The notes under the pieces are model-generated. The model was not told the DNA's origin. It saw nothing but the letters and a program-made list of their open reading frames with translations, and searched no databases. A stretch of 64,000 bases of DNA from Acidovorax sp. 107 (GTDB lineage Bacteria; Pseudomonadota; Gammaproteobacteria; Burkholderiales; Burkholderiaceae_C): contig NZ_QBTZ01000001.1 of NCBI RefSeq assembly GCF_003058055.1, positions 3,738,001 through 3,802,000 of the forward strand, in the 5' to 3' direction. Both the position numbers and the translations under genes were made by a program. The number at the start of each line of letters is the position of its first letter. Position 1 is the first letter of the stretch. Shown piece by piece: positions 52,318 through 60,663 of the stretch.

Positions 52318-52426
52318 CCCCCTGAGTCGCTTCGCGCCTTCCCCCTTTCTCTCGAATTGCTGCGCAATTCGGGAAGGGGGACACCGCCAGCGCGGCGGGG
52401 CGGCCCTTGCGCGGCGGTCGCTGGTA
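52318..52426 (+). repeat. Family B structured 3' element, copy B4
   Basis: Starts with the base after the cynS stop codon. Stem 2 is CCCCCTT...AAGGGGG with an apical CGAATTG/CAATTCG stem. Stem 3 is ACCGCC...GGCGGT. It ends CGCTGGTA. Stem 1 has one mismatch. Confidence 0.82.
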
Positions 52427-52449
52427 TGGGCCGCCCCCCTCGGCGGCGG

Positions 52450-53220
52450 TCAGAGCACTTTGACGGCGCGGCCAATGAACTGGATGGGGCCTGTGGGTTT
52501 GTCAATCGGCGAGCCTGTGGGCGGTTCCAGCGTCAGCTCGAACAACTGGTTGGGCTGCAGCGGCGGTAGCTTGTCCAGCGGGATCTGCAGCGGCTGACCG
52601 GGCTGCACCAGGCCCAGCGACACGGGGCCGCTCCAGCCATCGGCCTTGGTCCAGAACTCCAGGGCCTTGTCGGCCGGTACTTCGGCCACGCCCAGCGGAA
52701 TCAGGCTGATCAGCCGCGGCGAGCTGGCCTGCACCACCCAGCCGGGGGCCTTGTCCTGCGGCGCGACCAGCACCACCATGAACTGCGGCGGCGCGGCCAC
52801 GGGTGCGGTGCGCGTCACGAGTACCGCCGCGAGCACCGCCGCCATCGCAAAGCCCGAGCCGGCGAGAGCCCGCCACAGGCCCAGGTGGTCCCACCAGCGG
52901 ACGGACGGCTTGCGCTCGGTGTTGGCGCGGGGTGGCGCGGTAACGGGTGTCGTGGCCTGCTGCGCGCTGGCTGCTTGCAGCGATTGATCGATGCGCGCCC
53001 ACAAGGCGGCGGGCGGCGCAATGGGCTCCACCAGCTGGGTCAGTGGCAGCAGGCGGGCTTCCCATTCGGCCACCGCCTGCTGCAGTGCTCGGTCACCGGG
53101 CAGGCGTTGCTGCATGGCCTGGCGCTCGGCAGCGGGCAGGGTGCCCAGCACGTACTCGCCAGCCAGCACATGCAGGTCTTCCGGCGAGGGCGTAGGCGGT
53201 GTGGTTCGCACATCGGTCAT
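52450..53220 (-). CDS. Anti-sigma factor (RskA-like)
   Basis: A 256-residue membrane protein: a cytoplasmic N-terminal domain with LHVLAGEYVLGTLPAAERQA (about 17-36), one membrane helix near 115-135, and a periplasmic RskA-type domain (FMVVLVAPQDKAPGWVVQAS, FELTLEPPTGSPIDKPTGPI). No HxxxCxxC zinc motif, as is usual in this class. The ATG at 53218-53220 overlaps the sigma-factor stop (ATGA). It should sequester the ECF sigma factor encoded just upstream until a periplasmic signal frees it. Confidence 0.9.
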   Translation of the reverse strand: MTDVRTTPPTPSPEDLHVLAGEYVLGTLPAAERQAMQQRLPGDRALQQAVAEWEARLLPLTQLVEPIAPPAALWARIDQSLQAASAQQATTPVTAPPRANTERKPSVRWWDHLGLWRALAGSGFAMAAVLAAVLVTRTAPVAAPPQFMVVLVAPQDKAPGWVVQASSPRLISLIPLGVAEVPADKALEFWTKADGWSGPVSLGLVQPGQPLQIPLDKLPPLQPNQLFELTLEPPTGSPIDKPTGPIQFIGRAVKVL

Positions 53221-53783
53221 GCCATGCACTCCCGCAGCGATACCAGGCTGCGCCGGATCCATGCTTTCACGGTGCCCAGCGGGGCGCCCAGGCGCTCGGC
53301 AATTTCGCCGTGCGAGCAGCCGTCCACGTAGGCGTGCAGCACGCAGCTGCGGCGCGCCGGGTCCAGGGCCTCCAGGCAATGCTGCAGGCGGCCCAGGCTG
53401 GCGTTGAGTTCAAAGGTTTCCTCGACCTCGTGGTGGGCCTGCACAGACATGTCGGCCTCCAGGGCTTGGGTGGTGGTGTCGTCCACATCCACGTGGCGGC
53501 TGCCGTCGCGCACGGCGTTCAGGGCCAGGTTGCGCACCACGCTGTAGATCCACCCACGTGCGCTGCCTCGGCTCGCGTCGTAGCTGGCGGCGCGGGTCCA
53601 GATGTTCACGCAGGCATCGTGCACGATGTCTTCGGCCAGTGCGCGCTGGCGCACGATGCGCAGCGCCACGCCCAGCAGCCGCGCGCCCTCCTGTTGGTAC
53701 AGGCGGTGCATGGCCTGCCGGTCGCCGGCCGCGCAGGCGGCCAGAGCGGCTTCGTAGTCAAAATCGCCAGGGGTGTCGGGCAC
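53217..53783 (-). CDS. ECF-family RNA polymerase sigma factor
   Basis: A 188-residue sigma factor: region 2 (RIVRQRALAEDIVHDACVNIW, about 42-62, and GWIYSVVRNLALNAVR) and region 4 (LDPARRSCVLHAYVDGCSHGEIAERLGAPLGTVKAWIRR in two parts). It is related to SigK-type factors that pair with RskA. The start is GTG 53781-53783, with no obvious ribosome site. It lies between the DUF3455 gene and its anti-sigma gene. Likely signal: membrane or oxidative stress; not provable from sequence. Confidence 0.9.
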   Translation of the reverse strand: MPDTPGDFDYEAALAACAAGDRQAMHRLYQQEGARLLGVALRIVRQRALAEDIVHDACVNIWTRAASYDASRGSARGWIYSVVRNLALNAVRDGSRHVDVDDTTTQALEADMSVQAHHEVEETFELNASLGRLQHCLEALDPARRSCVLHAYVDGCSHGEIAERLGAPLGTVKAWIRRSLVSLRECMA

Positions 53784-53892
53784 GGTGTGCGGGCAGCGGG
53801 GCAGTGGCTGAAAGGTGGGCGCATCGTAGCCGCAAACCCGTCACCGCCCCGGTGGGTAGCCCCCGCTGCGCAGGGGATTGCGTGTGCGTGGT

Positions 53893-54471
53893 TTACGCGG
53901 CCTTCCAGAAGATGTAATCGGCCTGGTACTTCACGATCTGGCGCTCGCCCTTGTTGGCGGTGGTGCAGGCGGCAGCCGGTGCCACGCCGCCCTTCAAGGC
54001 CACGCGCTGGATGAAGGTCACGCCGGTCATGGCGCCGGAGCCCATGGCAGGGTTGGCCTTGACGAGCTGGTAGGGCAGGTTGCCAGTGCCAGAGGGTGCC
54101 ACGGCCAGCTGGGTGGCCGTGAGCTTGGAGCCGTCGTTCGATTCCCAAGTGGCGGGCGGGCCGTAGTAGGTGCCGACCTGCTTGCCGCTGCGGTCATTCA
54201 GCACGGCCTTGGGCCCCACGAACACCCATTCGGTCTGGCCGGGCATGTTGGCCTTGTCGCGGCATTCGTAGGTGATCTCGCCCACGCCCACGGTTTCCAT
54301 CGCCACCTTGTTGCCCGCAGGAACCTTGATGCTGTCGGGCAGGCTGTCCTGCGAGTACATGGATTTGGAAGGCGACGACATCATCGAGCCGCAGGCGCTC
54401 AGCAGCACGGCGGCGGCAACGGCACCCCCCAGGGGCAGCAGGCGGGAGATGGGAGACGTGTGGATGGTCAT
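53893..54471 (-). CDS. DUF3455-family exported lipoprotein
   Basis: A 192-residue lipoprotein with a leader ending LLSAC (Cys near residue 27). DUF3455 blocks are ITYECRDKANMPGQTEWVFVGP and GTYYGPPATWESNDGSKLTATQ. Cysteines at CRD and AACTTAN are conserved-looking and may bond. Function unknown. It sits directly upstream of the ECF sigma gene on the same strand (109 bp), so it is a likely member of that regulon. Confidence 0.82.
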   Translation of the reverse strand: MTIHTSPISRLLPLGGAVAAAVLLSACGSMMSSPSKSMYSQDSLPDSIKVPAGNKVAMETVGVGEITYECRDKANMPGQTEWVFVGPKAVLNDRSGKQVGTYYGPPATWESNDGSKLTATQLAVAPSGTGNLPYQLVKANPAMGSGAMTGVTFIQRVALKGGVAPAAACTTANKGERQIVKYQADYIFWKAA

Positions 54472-54621
54472 GGCGTTTCTCTCTGGTCTATGGGTTGATA
54501 GGACAGCAGCAAGTTGCGCTGCTGGAGGTACTACCCACGAAAACGCCGTTTGGATGCAGGAGATGTAAAAAATTTTTCCGATGCCTGCCCGGGCAGGGCC
54601 GCCGCCTGGGCGGAGGCTGCC

Positions 54622-55944
54622 TCAATGCAGGGTCAACGGTCGGGTGGTGGTCTTGACGCGCACCACCGCCGCCCGGTGCTCATAGGGGGCCGTCGGCTGG
54701 CCCAGGATGGCGGCCGCCAGCGTGCGCGCCTGCCGGGCAATCGGTTCGATATAGCGGCTGCACTGCCCGTTGATGCTGATGCAATCGCCCAGTGCGTGGA
54801 TGCGGGGTACGCTGGTCTGCAGCGTGCCTGCGTCCACCGCAATGCCCTGGGCCCAATCGAGCCCTGCACTTTGCGCAAGCCGGGTGGGGGGGAGCAGGCC
54901 TGCAGCCGCCACCACTTCGTCGGCCGCAAAACGCTGCCCGCTGGTGGTGGTGACGCGGTAGCGCGAGTCCACTCGTTCCACCTGCTCCACCTGCAGACCG
55001 CCTTCAAAGCGGATGGACAGGTCCTTCCAGGCATCCAGCAACTGCGGGCCCGCCTGCTGGTCGTGCCAGCGCGCCAGCGGTTCGGTGGCCGTGTCCAGCA
55101 GCGTGATGTGGTGGCCGCCCAGTGCCAGGTCGTTGGCCAGCTCGCTGCCGATCAGGCCCGCGCCGATGATGAGCACGTCCTTGGGCTGCTCGCCCAGGTG
55201 CTGGCGCAGGCGCTGGTAGGCGTCCAGGTGGTTGATGCGCCAGCACAGACTGGCGGGCAAGCCCGGCGGCAAGGCGGCCTGCGCGCCGTGGGCCAGCACC
55301 AGGTGGCCGTAGCGCAGCACGCCCCGCGTGGTGCGCAGTTGGCGGGTGTCGGCGCAGATGCGCACGGCATGGGTGTGGGCCAGCAGGGTGACGCCCAGCC
55401 GCAACGCTGCATCGCGGCCGGTTTCGGACACCAGCGCCAGCGGGTCCAGCTGGCGCGCCATGGCCACCGACAGCAAAGGCTTGTCGTACCGGTCGCCTGC
55501 GCAGGCCGTCACCAGGGTGATAGGCAATGTGGCGCTGTGCTGGCGCAGGGTTTCGGCCAGCTGCCAGCCTGCACGGCCTGCGCCGACGATGACCACGCCC
55601 GGCTCGTCACGCGGGCGGATGTGGGCCGGAGGCGCTGCGCTGGCCTGCGCCCGCAGCGCCTCCAGCGTGGGGGCTTCGTACGGAGAAAAATCGGCCTTGG
55701 TCACCCCGCACAGCGGGCAGGCCCAGTCGTCAGGAATGTCCGCCAGCCGGGTGCCCGGCGGCAGGCCGCCATCGGGGTCGCCGTCCGCCTCGTGGTAGAT
55801 GTAGCCGCAGGCGTTGCAGATGTAGCTTTGCCAGGGCGCTTGTGTTGCCGCTTCGGCCAACGCGTCGTATACGGCCTGCGAGGCGGCGCTCAATCCGAAG
55901 GCGGAGGCTGCCAACGGCGTGGTGGTGGTTGTGGCGGGCGTCAT
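54622..55944 (-). CDS. Rubredoxin fused to an FAD-dependent rubredoxin/ferredoxin reductase
   Basis: A 440-residue fusion. Residues about 39-90 are a rubredoxin with iron ligands C43, C46, C76 and C79 ([19 protein letters not shown]). From about 110 on is a pyridine-nucleotide-disulfide-type reductase: FAD motif [20 protein letters not shown] motif [18 protein letters not shown] and the late FAD motif [12 protein letters not shown]. It lacks a redox-active CxxxxC pair. It would carry electrons from NAD(P)H to its own rubredoxin domain and then to a partner oxygenase or reductase. ATG 55944 overlaps the previous stop (ATGA). It is the last gene of the sigma-54 operon. Confidence 0.88.
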   Translation of the reverse strand: MTPATTTTTPLAASAFGLSAASQAVYDALAEAATQAPWQSYICNACGYIYHEADGDPDGGLPPGTRLADIPDDWACPLCGVTKADFSPYEAPTLEALRAQASAAPPAHIRPRDEPGVVIVGAGRAGWQLAETLRQHSATLPITLVTACAGDRYDKPLLSVAMARQLDPLALVSETGRDAALRLGVTLLAHTHAVRICADTRQLRTTRGVLRYGHLVLAHGAQAALPPGLPASLCWRINHLDAYQRLRQHLGEQPKDVLIIGAGLIGSELANDLALGGHHITLLDTATEPLARWHDQQAGPQLLDAWKDLSIRFEGGLQVEQVERVDSRYRVTTTSGQRFAADEVVAAAGLLPPTRLAQSAGLDWAQGIAVDAGTLQTSVPRIHALGDCISINGQCSRYIEPIARQARTLAAAILGQPTAPYEHRAAVVRVKTTTRPLTLH

Positions 55945-57098
55945 GCAGGCATCTCCTCGGCACTGAGCCGGGCGATCTCTTTGCGCAGGTGCTTGATGGC
56001 GGGCGTGACGATGGCCACAAAGTGCGACTCGCGCACGCGCCGCTGCACGTCCGAGCTCATGAGGTAGCCGCGCGCACCCTGGTGCATCAGGGCGGACTGG
56101 GCGGCGCGCAGGCACAGCTCCGCGCCGTGGGCGCGGGCGTCCAGCACGTCGATGAAGAAGTCGGTGCTTGTGTCGAACGGCGTCTGGGCCAGTTGCACGA
56201 CGCGTGCGGTCAGGGCATCCAGCTCGGCCTGCAGCGCGTCGGGCCGGTCTTCCAGGAACTGGTTGACATGGCCCAGCTGCGCCTCCACCGCCCACATCGA
56301 GTCGATGGCGCCCTGGGTGATGCCCACGGCCATGCCACATTGCAGCATCACGAAGGCCGCGCGGATGCGCGCGATGAAAGGACGCGTAGGGTCGGCCATG
56401 ATGTCGGCCGTGCCGATGAAATGGTCCTTGAGCCGCAGTGCATAGGTGCCCGTGCCCTCCATGGCCGAGAAGCTCGGGCATTCGCGCATCTCCACGCCCG
56501 GTGCGTCGCAGCGCAGCAAAAACATCACCTCGCGCTGGCTGGCCGCACCGTCGGCCTCCACCACCGCCGCGATCGCGCCACAGTAGTGGTCGGGCCCCAG
56601 GTTGCTGACCCAGGGCAGGGTGCCGTTGATGAGGTAACCGCCCTCTACCGGCGTGGCCTTGAGCAGCAGGCTTTCGATCTGGGCGTAGCTCTTCATGGGG
56701 TTGGACAGCGCCGTGCCGCCCATGCCCGCGCCGCTGGCGTGGCGCTGCAGCACATCGCCCATCAGCGCAGGGTTGCCCGATTGCTGCAGGTACAGCCCGC
56801 ACACCGCCTGGCACCACATCATGAAGCCGGTGGCGCCGCACACGCGCGAGGCCTCGGCCATGGCGCGGATGGCCAGGCCGTAGTCGGCCGGGCCCGCCGT
56901 GCTGTCCAGGTGCGCGCTCATCGCGCCCACGGCGGCCAGTTGCTGCAGCTCGGCGCAGGGGTAGTAGCCGGTGCGGTCAATCGCCTCCACCTGCGCGGCC
57001 AGCGGGCCCTGGGCGATCTGGCGCACCGCGGCCAGCAGCGCATCGCCCCGCAGGGCGCCGTCCAGGTGGAGTTGGGGAGGGAGGTCGGCGGGGTTCAT
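55941..57098 (-). CDS. Acyl-CoA-dehydrogenase-fold flavoprotein
   Basis: A 385-residue protein of the acyl-CoA dehydrogenase superfamily. It has [20 protein letters not shown] and the FAD-contact region [20 protein letters not shown] (about 140-170), and a helical C-terminal half with [20 protein letters not shown]. The catalytic glutamate position of true dehydrogenases is not evident. Together with the rubredoxin-reductase next door this suggests a flavin-dependent monooxygenase or desulfurase-like role rather than beta-oxidation. The start at ATG 57096-57098 follows AAGGAG. Overlap of 4 bp with the rubredoxin fusion shows coupled translation. Substrate unknown. Confidence 0.8.
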   Translation of the reverse strand: MNPADLPPQLHLDGALRGDALLAAVRQIAQGPLAAQVEAIDRTGYYPCAELQQLAAVGAMSAHLDSTAGPADYGLAIRAMAEASRVCGATGFMMWCQAVCGLYLQQSGNPALMGDVLQRHASGAGMGGTALSNPMKSYAQIESLLLKATPVEGGYLINGTLPWVSNLGPDHYCGAIAAVVEADGAASQREVMFLLRCDAPGVEMRECPSFSAMEGTGTYALRLKDHFIGTADIMADPTRPFIARIRAAFVMLQCGMAVGITQGAIDSMWAVEAQLGHVNQFLEDRPDALQAELDALTARVVQLAQTPFDTSTDFFIDVLDARAHGAELCLRAAQSALMHQGARGYLMSSDVQRRVRESHFVAIVTPAIKHLRKEIARLSAEEMPA

Positions 57099-57141
57099 GG
57101 GGCTCCTTGGGTGCGCAGGGCGGGCTCGGTTGCGGGGGTAT

Positions 57142-57711
57142 TTAGTCCGCGAGGCTGATCTCGAACGGAATGGGGTTGCGCATGCTGTTGGCCACGGGCG
57201 AGTAGAAATTGGCGTGCTGCACGATCTCGTCCAACACCTCGCGCGGTGCATCGCCCTCCACCAGCACCTTCACGCGGATGGCCTGGAAGCCCATCTCCGG
57301 CGGCGTCTTCTGCAATGCGCCACCCGCACCCCAGGCGGCGGGGTTGCCGATGTCGCCTTCCATGAACACCTCGATCTTGCTGAGCTTGACCTGCTTCCAG
57401 GTGGCCACGGCCGTGATGCCTACGGCCAGGCAGCCGCCCAGGCCTGACAGCACGATTTCGCCGGGCGCGGGTGCCGTGTCCTGGCCGAACAGGTGCAGGG
57501 GCTCGTCCACCACCACTGGTGCGTGGTTGCCCACATAACTCAGCGAGCGGTACTGCCCCTCCATCACCGTGTGGACCTTGTTGGTGCCCCGGCTGGCGGG
57601 GTTGTTGCGGCCTTTGTCGGCAAAGGCCATCAGGCCGTCGCGGTCGATGGGGCGCAGGTGCGTGTGCACGGTGGTGACGGGGGCAGAGGGTTCCAGCAGA
57701 TCGGTGGACAT
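57142..57711 (-). CDS. OsmC-family protein with a single cysteine
   Basis: A 189-residue OsmC-like protein. Cys94 in LSGLGGCLAVGITAVA is the peroxidatic position, but the second family cysteine is missing: the matching stretch reads HANFYSPVANSM. A one-cysteine OsmC cannot form the internal disulfide of Ohr/OsmC peroxidases and may act on persulfides or other thiols through an external partner. ATG at 57709-57711 with AAGGAA upstream. It lies between the sulfurtransferase and the acyl-CoA-dehydrogenase-fold gene. Confidence 0.85.
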   Translation of the reverse strand: MSTDLLEPSAPVTTVHTHLRPIDRDGLMAFADKGRNNPASRGTNKVHTVMEGQYRSLSYVGNHAPVVVDEPLHLFGQDTAPAPGEIVLSGLGGCLAVGITAVATWKQVKLSKIEVFMEGDIGNPAAWGAGGALQKTPPEMGFQAIRVKVLVEGDAPREVLDEIVQHANFYSPVANSMRNPIPFEISLAD

Positions 57712-57796
57712 GGTGTTCCTTGAAGAAAGAGACGGGAATGAAAAAAGAAGGACAGGGTTCGCAGCGGGCCACGCCCGCTGCAACAACGCACGGGGC

Positions 57797-58708
57797 TCAG
57801 GCCGCCAGCGCCAGCGCAGGCTTTTTGGGGAACTTGACCAGCGGCAGCCCGCTTTCGATCGGCAGCTTGTCGTCGCGCGACCATTCGTTCCACGAGCCGA
57901 AGTACATGCGCACATCGGCAAAGCCCGCCTGCTTGAGCGCGAGGAAGGTGTTGGACGCACGCGCGCCCTTGAAGCAATACAGGTACACCGTGTCTGCCGG
58001 GCTGATGCCGGCCGTGGCGCATTCGGCGCGCACTTCGTCTGGTGACTTGAAGACGGGGCCCTGGGGCGAGGGCTTCATGAAGCGGTACCACTCCAGCCAC
58101 TTGGCGCCGGGCAGGCGGCCCTTGCGGGGCGCAAAGTCCTTGCCGTAGGGGCTGGAGCTGTCGCCAATCCATTCGTCCACATCGCGCACGTCCAGCAGCA
58201 CGGTGTCGGTGCCCAGGGCCTCGATCACGTCTTCCTTGGTCAGCATCACGTCGGTGGTGGCCAGGTTGGTGGGGAAGATGGCCGGGGTGGGCACCACAGC
58301 CTCGGTGGAGACGGGCAGCTCTGCCGCCTTCCAGGCCGAGTAGCCGCCATTCAATACCTTGACCTTGGGATAGCCCAGCCAGGTCAGCAGGTAGTAGCCC
58401 CGGCACGACTGGCCGTAGCCGCTGTTGAGTGCATCCTCATAGAACACCGTCGTCTCGGCGCCCGACAGGCCGATCGCGCCCAGGTGCGCGGCAAAGGTGT
58501 CTTTCAGCTCCTGCAAGCCCTGGGGCGTGGAGGTGGCGAGGTAGGTGAAGGTCTCGCGCAGGTTCACCGCGCCGGGGATGTGCCCCAGGGCATAGGTGTC
58601 GGCGTCGCGGGTGTCGATCAGCACCACAGGCTCTGCGGCTTGCAGGGCCTGCAGCTGGGTGGGCGAGATGAGGACGGCGTCGGAGGCGGTAGCGGTCACG
58701 GTGCTCAT
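57797..58708 (-). CDS. Two-domain rhodanese-family sulfurtransferase
   Basis: A 303-residue tandem rhodanese. The C-terminal active-site loop starts at Cys245 (YCFKGARASN), differing from CRKGVTA of thiosulfate sulfurtransferase and CGSGVTA of mercaptopyruvate sulfurtransferase. The N-terminal domain carries the usual HIPGAVNL. Cys102 (GYGQSCRGYYLL) is an additional cysteine in the first domain. It would move sulfane sulfur between a donor and a thiol, cyanide or protein acceptor. It is the first gene after the sigma-54 promoter at 58758-58772, so it heads the operon. Confidence 0.88.
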   Translation of the reverse strand: MSTVTATASDAVLISPTQLQALQAAEPVVLIDTRDADTYALGHIPGAVNLRETFTYLATSTPQGLQELKDTFAAHLGAIGLSGAETTVFYEDALNSGYGQSCRGYYLLTWLGYPKVKVLNGGYSAWKAAELPVSTEAVVPTPAIFPTNLATTDVMLTKEDVIEALGTDTVLLDVRDVDEWIGDSSSPYGKDFAPRKGRLPGAKWLEWYRFMKPSPQGPVFKSPDEVRAECATAGISPADTVYLYCFKGARASNTFLALKQAGFADVRMYFGSWNEWSRDDKLPIESGLPLVKFPKKPALALAA

Positions 58709-58757
58709 GGAAAACCTTTCGGTGCGGTGGTGGGCGGGATGCCTGCCCTCCTTATCG

Positions 58758-58772
58758 CAACAGGTGTGCCAG
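58758..58772 (-). promoter_or_regulatory. Sigma-54 promoter of the sulfurtransferase operon
   Basis: Read leftward TGGCAC-ACCTG-TTGC, with the -24 GG and -12 GC exactly 10 nt apart and every conserved position but one matched. Predicted start near 58746, about 38 nt before the first gene. Confidence 0.82.
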
Positions 58773-58810
58773 AGCGGTTGTGGATGAGAAGATTTGAATG
58801 GAAATGGCTG

Positions 58811-58850
58811 AATGCGCTAGTGGAATATGCGCTGACAGCTATTGATTTGA
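58811..58850 (+). repeat. Family A dispersed repeat, copy 9
   Basis: Contains TGCGCTAGTGGAATATGCGC followed by TGACAGCTATTGATTTG, a near-consensus copy. It lies between the sigma-54 promoter and the 35-bp dyad, in the stretch that would have to loop. Confidence 0.82.
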
Positions 58851-58903
58851 TAGTGAATGGGGTGTTGCCACATGTCGCTGGTCGGGGTGGACCAGACGGT
58901 CCT

Positions 58904-58938
58904 GGACACTGTGTTGACAAATTGTCGACACAGTGTCC
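58904..58938. promoter_or_regulatory. 35-bp near-perfect dyad, upstream activator site of the sigma-54 operon
   Basis: Arms GGACACTGTGTTGACAA and TTGTCGACACAGTGTCC with one central base; 16 of 17 positions pair. It starts about 5 bp past the activator-gene stop codon and is centred about 160 bp upstream of the -12 element, a typical enhancer distance. The adjacent activator is the likely binder. Confidence 0.75.
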
Positions 58939-58942
58939 GCCG

Positions 58943-60577
58943 TCACTTCAGACCCGCCTTGCGCAGCCGGTAGCTGAACTGCCGCAGCGTCAGCCCCAGG
59001 CTCTGCGCAGCGCGCGACTGGTTGCCGTGGTGCTCGGCCAGTGCTGCCTGCAGCACCAACACGCTGTGCGACTGGGCGGGTGCGTAGTCACGCACCAGCG
59101 GCGCCGGGGTGGCGGCCGGCTGTGCTGCTGCGCCGGTGGTGGCTGGGGGCGGCGGTGCAGGCGGCGGTGGCAAGGGCACGGACGCAGCCGGTAGAAACCG
59201 GTCCAGCTCCGCCCGCGTCACCAGCGTGTCATTGGTCAGCAGCACCAGCCGCTCGATCACATTGCCCAGCTCGCGGATGTTGCCGGGCCAGGGGTGTTCT
59301 TCCAGCCGCGCGAGCGCGTCGGGCGACAGGTTCACATTGCGCTGGTGCGCCTGGTTGGCGCGGCTCACAAAGTGCAGTGCCAGCGCGCGGATGTCCTCCC
59401 GCCGCTCGGCCAGCGAGGGCAGGTGGATCGGAATCACGTGCAGGCGGTAGTACAGGTCTTGCCGAAAGCGGCCGGCCTCCACATCGGCCGCCAGGTCGCG
59501 GTGGGTGGCCGCCACCAGGCGCACGTTGACCTTGACCTCGCGCTGCCCGCCCAGGCGCACCAGCGTGCCCTCTTGCAGCGTGCGCAGCAGTTTGGACTGC
59601 AGGGCCAGCGGCAGCTCGCCAATCTCGTCCAGAAAGATGGTGCCGCTGTCGGCCTGCTCAAACCAGCCCGCGCGGGCTGTGCTGGCGCCGGTGAATGCGC
59701 CTTTCTCGTAGCCAAACAGTTCAGACTCGAACAGCGCGTCCGGAATGGCCGAGCAGTTGACCTTGATGAAGGGCCGGTCGCGCCGCCCGCTGGCCAGGTG
59801 TACGGCGCGCGCAAACAGCTCCTTGCCCGTGCCCGACTGGCCTAGCAGCAGCACGGTGGCCTGGGTTTGCGACACGCGCTCCAGCTCGCTCAGGGCCTGC
59901 AGCAGTGGCGGCGAGCTGCCAATGAGCCCGTAGCGTGCGCTCTTGGTATTGAGCGCATTGGCCAGCACGGCGTTGCGCGCCTCCAGCTGCCGTGTCTGCT
60001 CGGCCACCAGCGCTTCCAGCTGCAGCAGCTGCCCCACCAGCGTGGCCAGCACGCGCAGCACCGCCAGGTCGTCGTTCAGGTGGCGTTGGCGGCTGCGGAT
60101 GCGGTGGCAGGCCAGCACGCCGATGGGGGCGTTGTTGACCTCGATGGGCAGGGCGATGAAGGCCACCGTCTCGGGCGGCAGCTGGCTGCGCGCCACCGCG
60201 CGGGCCAGGAACAGCGGTTCGGCATCGATGTCCTGCACGATGGCAGGCTGCCCCGTGGCCAGCACCCGGCCCGTGATGCCCTCACCCCAGGCATAACGGC
60301 CCCGCGCCACCTCGGCCTGGGTGAGGCCGTAGGCATGTTGGATGGCGGCGGTGCGCGGCGCGCCGGCTGGGGCGGTGGGCGCTGCGTCCACCAGCACGAT
60401 GCGACCCCGGTTCAGGCCCAGCAGCTCGCTCATCAGGTGCAGCATTTCGCGCAGCACCAGGCCGGGCGCCAGGCTGCGGCCGATGAGGCGCATCACCTCG
60501 CGCATCAGCAGCAGCTCCTGCGCGTGCCAGTCGGTGAGGGCGCCCTGGGAGGCGCGAGCAGAGGGCGTTGGGGGCAT
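58943..60577 (-). CDS. Sigma-54-dependent transcriptional activator (GAF-AAA+-Fis HTH)
   Basis: A 544-residue enhancer-binding protein: N-terminal GAF domain (about 35-185), a short linker, AAA+ domain with Walker A GQSGTGKE (246-253) and the sigma-54 contact GAFTGA (293-298). A Pro/Ala-rich linker and a C-terminal Fis-type helix-turn-helix ([20 protein letters not shown]) follow. It is built like NorR and NifA. The GAF region has one cysteine (C157), so a three-cysteine sulfur sensor of FisR type is not indicated. It lies directly upstream of its presumed target operon on the same strand. The signal is unknown. Confidence 0.92.
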   Translation of the reverse strand: MPPTPSARASQGALTDWHAQELLLMREVMRLIGRSLAPGLVLREMLHLMSELLGLNRGRIVLVDAAPTAPAGAPRTAAIQHAYGLTQAEVARGRYAWGEGITGRVLATGQPAIVQDIDAEPLFLARAVARSQLPPETVAFIALPIEVNNAPIGVLACHRIRSRQRHLNDDLAVLRVLATLVGQLLQLEALVAEQTRQLEARNAVLANALNTKSARYGLIGSSPPLLQALSELERVSQTQATVLLLGQSGTGKELFARAVHLASGRRDRPFIKVNCSAIPDALFESELFGYEKGAFTGASTARAGWFEQADSGTIFLDEIGELPLALQSKLLRTLQEGTLVRLGGQREVKVNVRLVAATHRDLAADVEAGRFRQDLYYRLHVIPIHLPSLAERREDIRALALHFVSRANQAHQRNVNLSPDALARLEEHPWPGNIRELGNVIERLVLLTNDTLVTRAELDRFLPAASVPLPPPPAPPPPATTGAAAQPAATPAPLVRDYAPAQSHSVLVLQAALAEHHGNQSRAAQSLGLTLRQFSYRLRKAGLK

Positions 60578-60663
60578 GGAGTCTGCATTGCAAGTTCTGC
60601 GCCCGGTTGCATTAAAGTTGCCCGCATTCCTTCCTTTAGACCTTTGCCGAAAGCAGCACCACC

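Noticed and set aside
55945..56841. In-frame extension of about 300 codons before the rubredoxin-reductase fusion
   Set aside because: It overlaps the acyl-CoA-dehydrogenase-fold gene in another frame. The ATGA overlap at 55941-55944 gives a natural start.
58943..60577. A FisR-type sulfane-sulfur sensor identity for the activator
   Set aside because: The N-terminal domain is GAF-like with a single cysteine (C157), not the three cysteines by which FisR is known to sense sulfur. The sulfur link rests on the target genes only.
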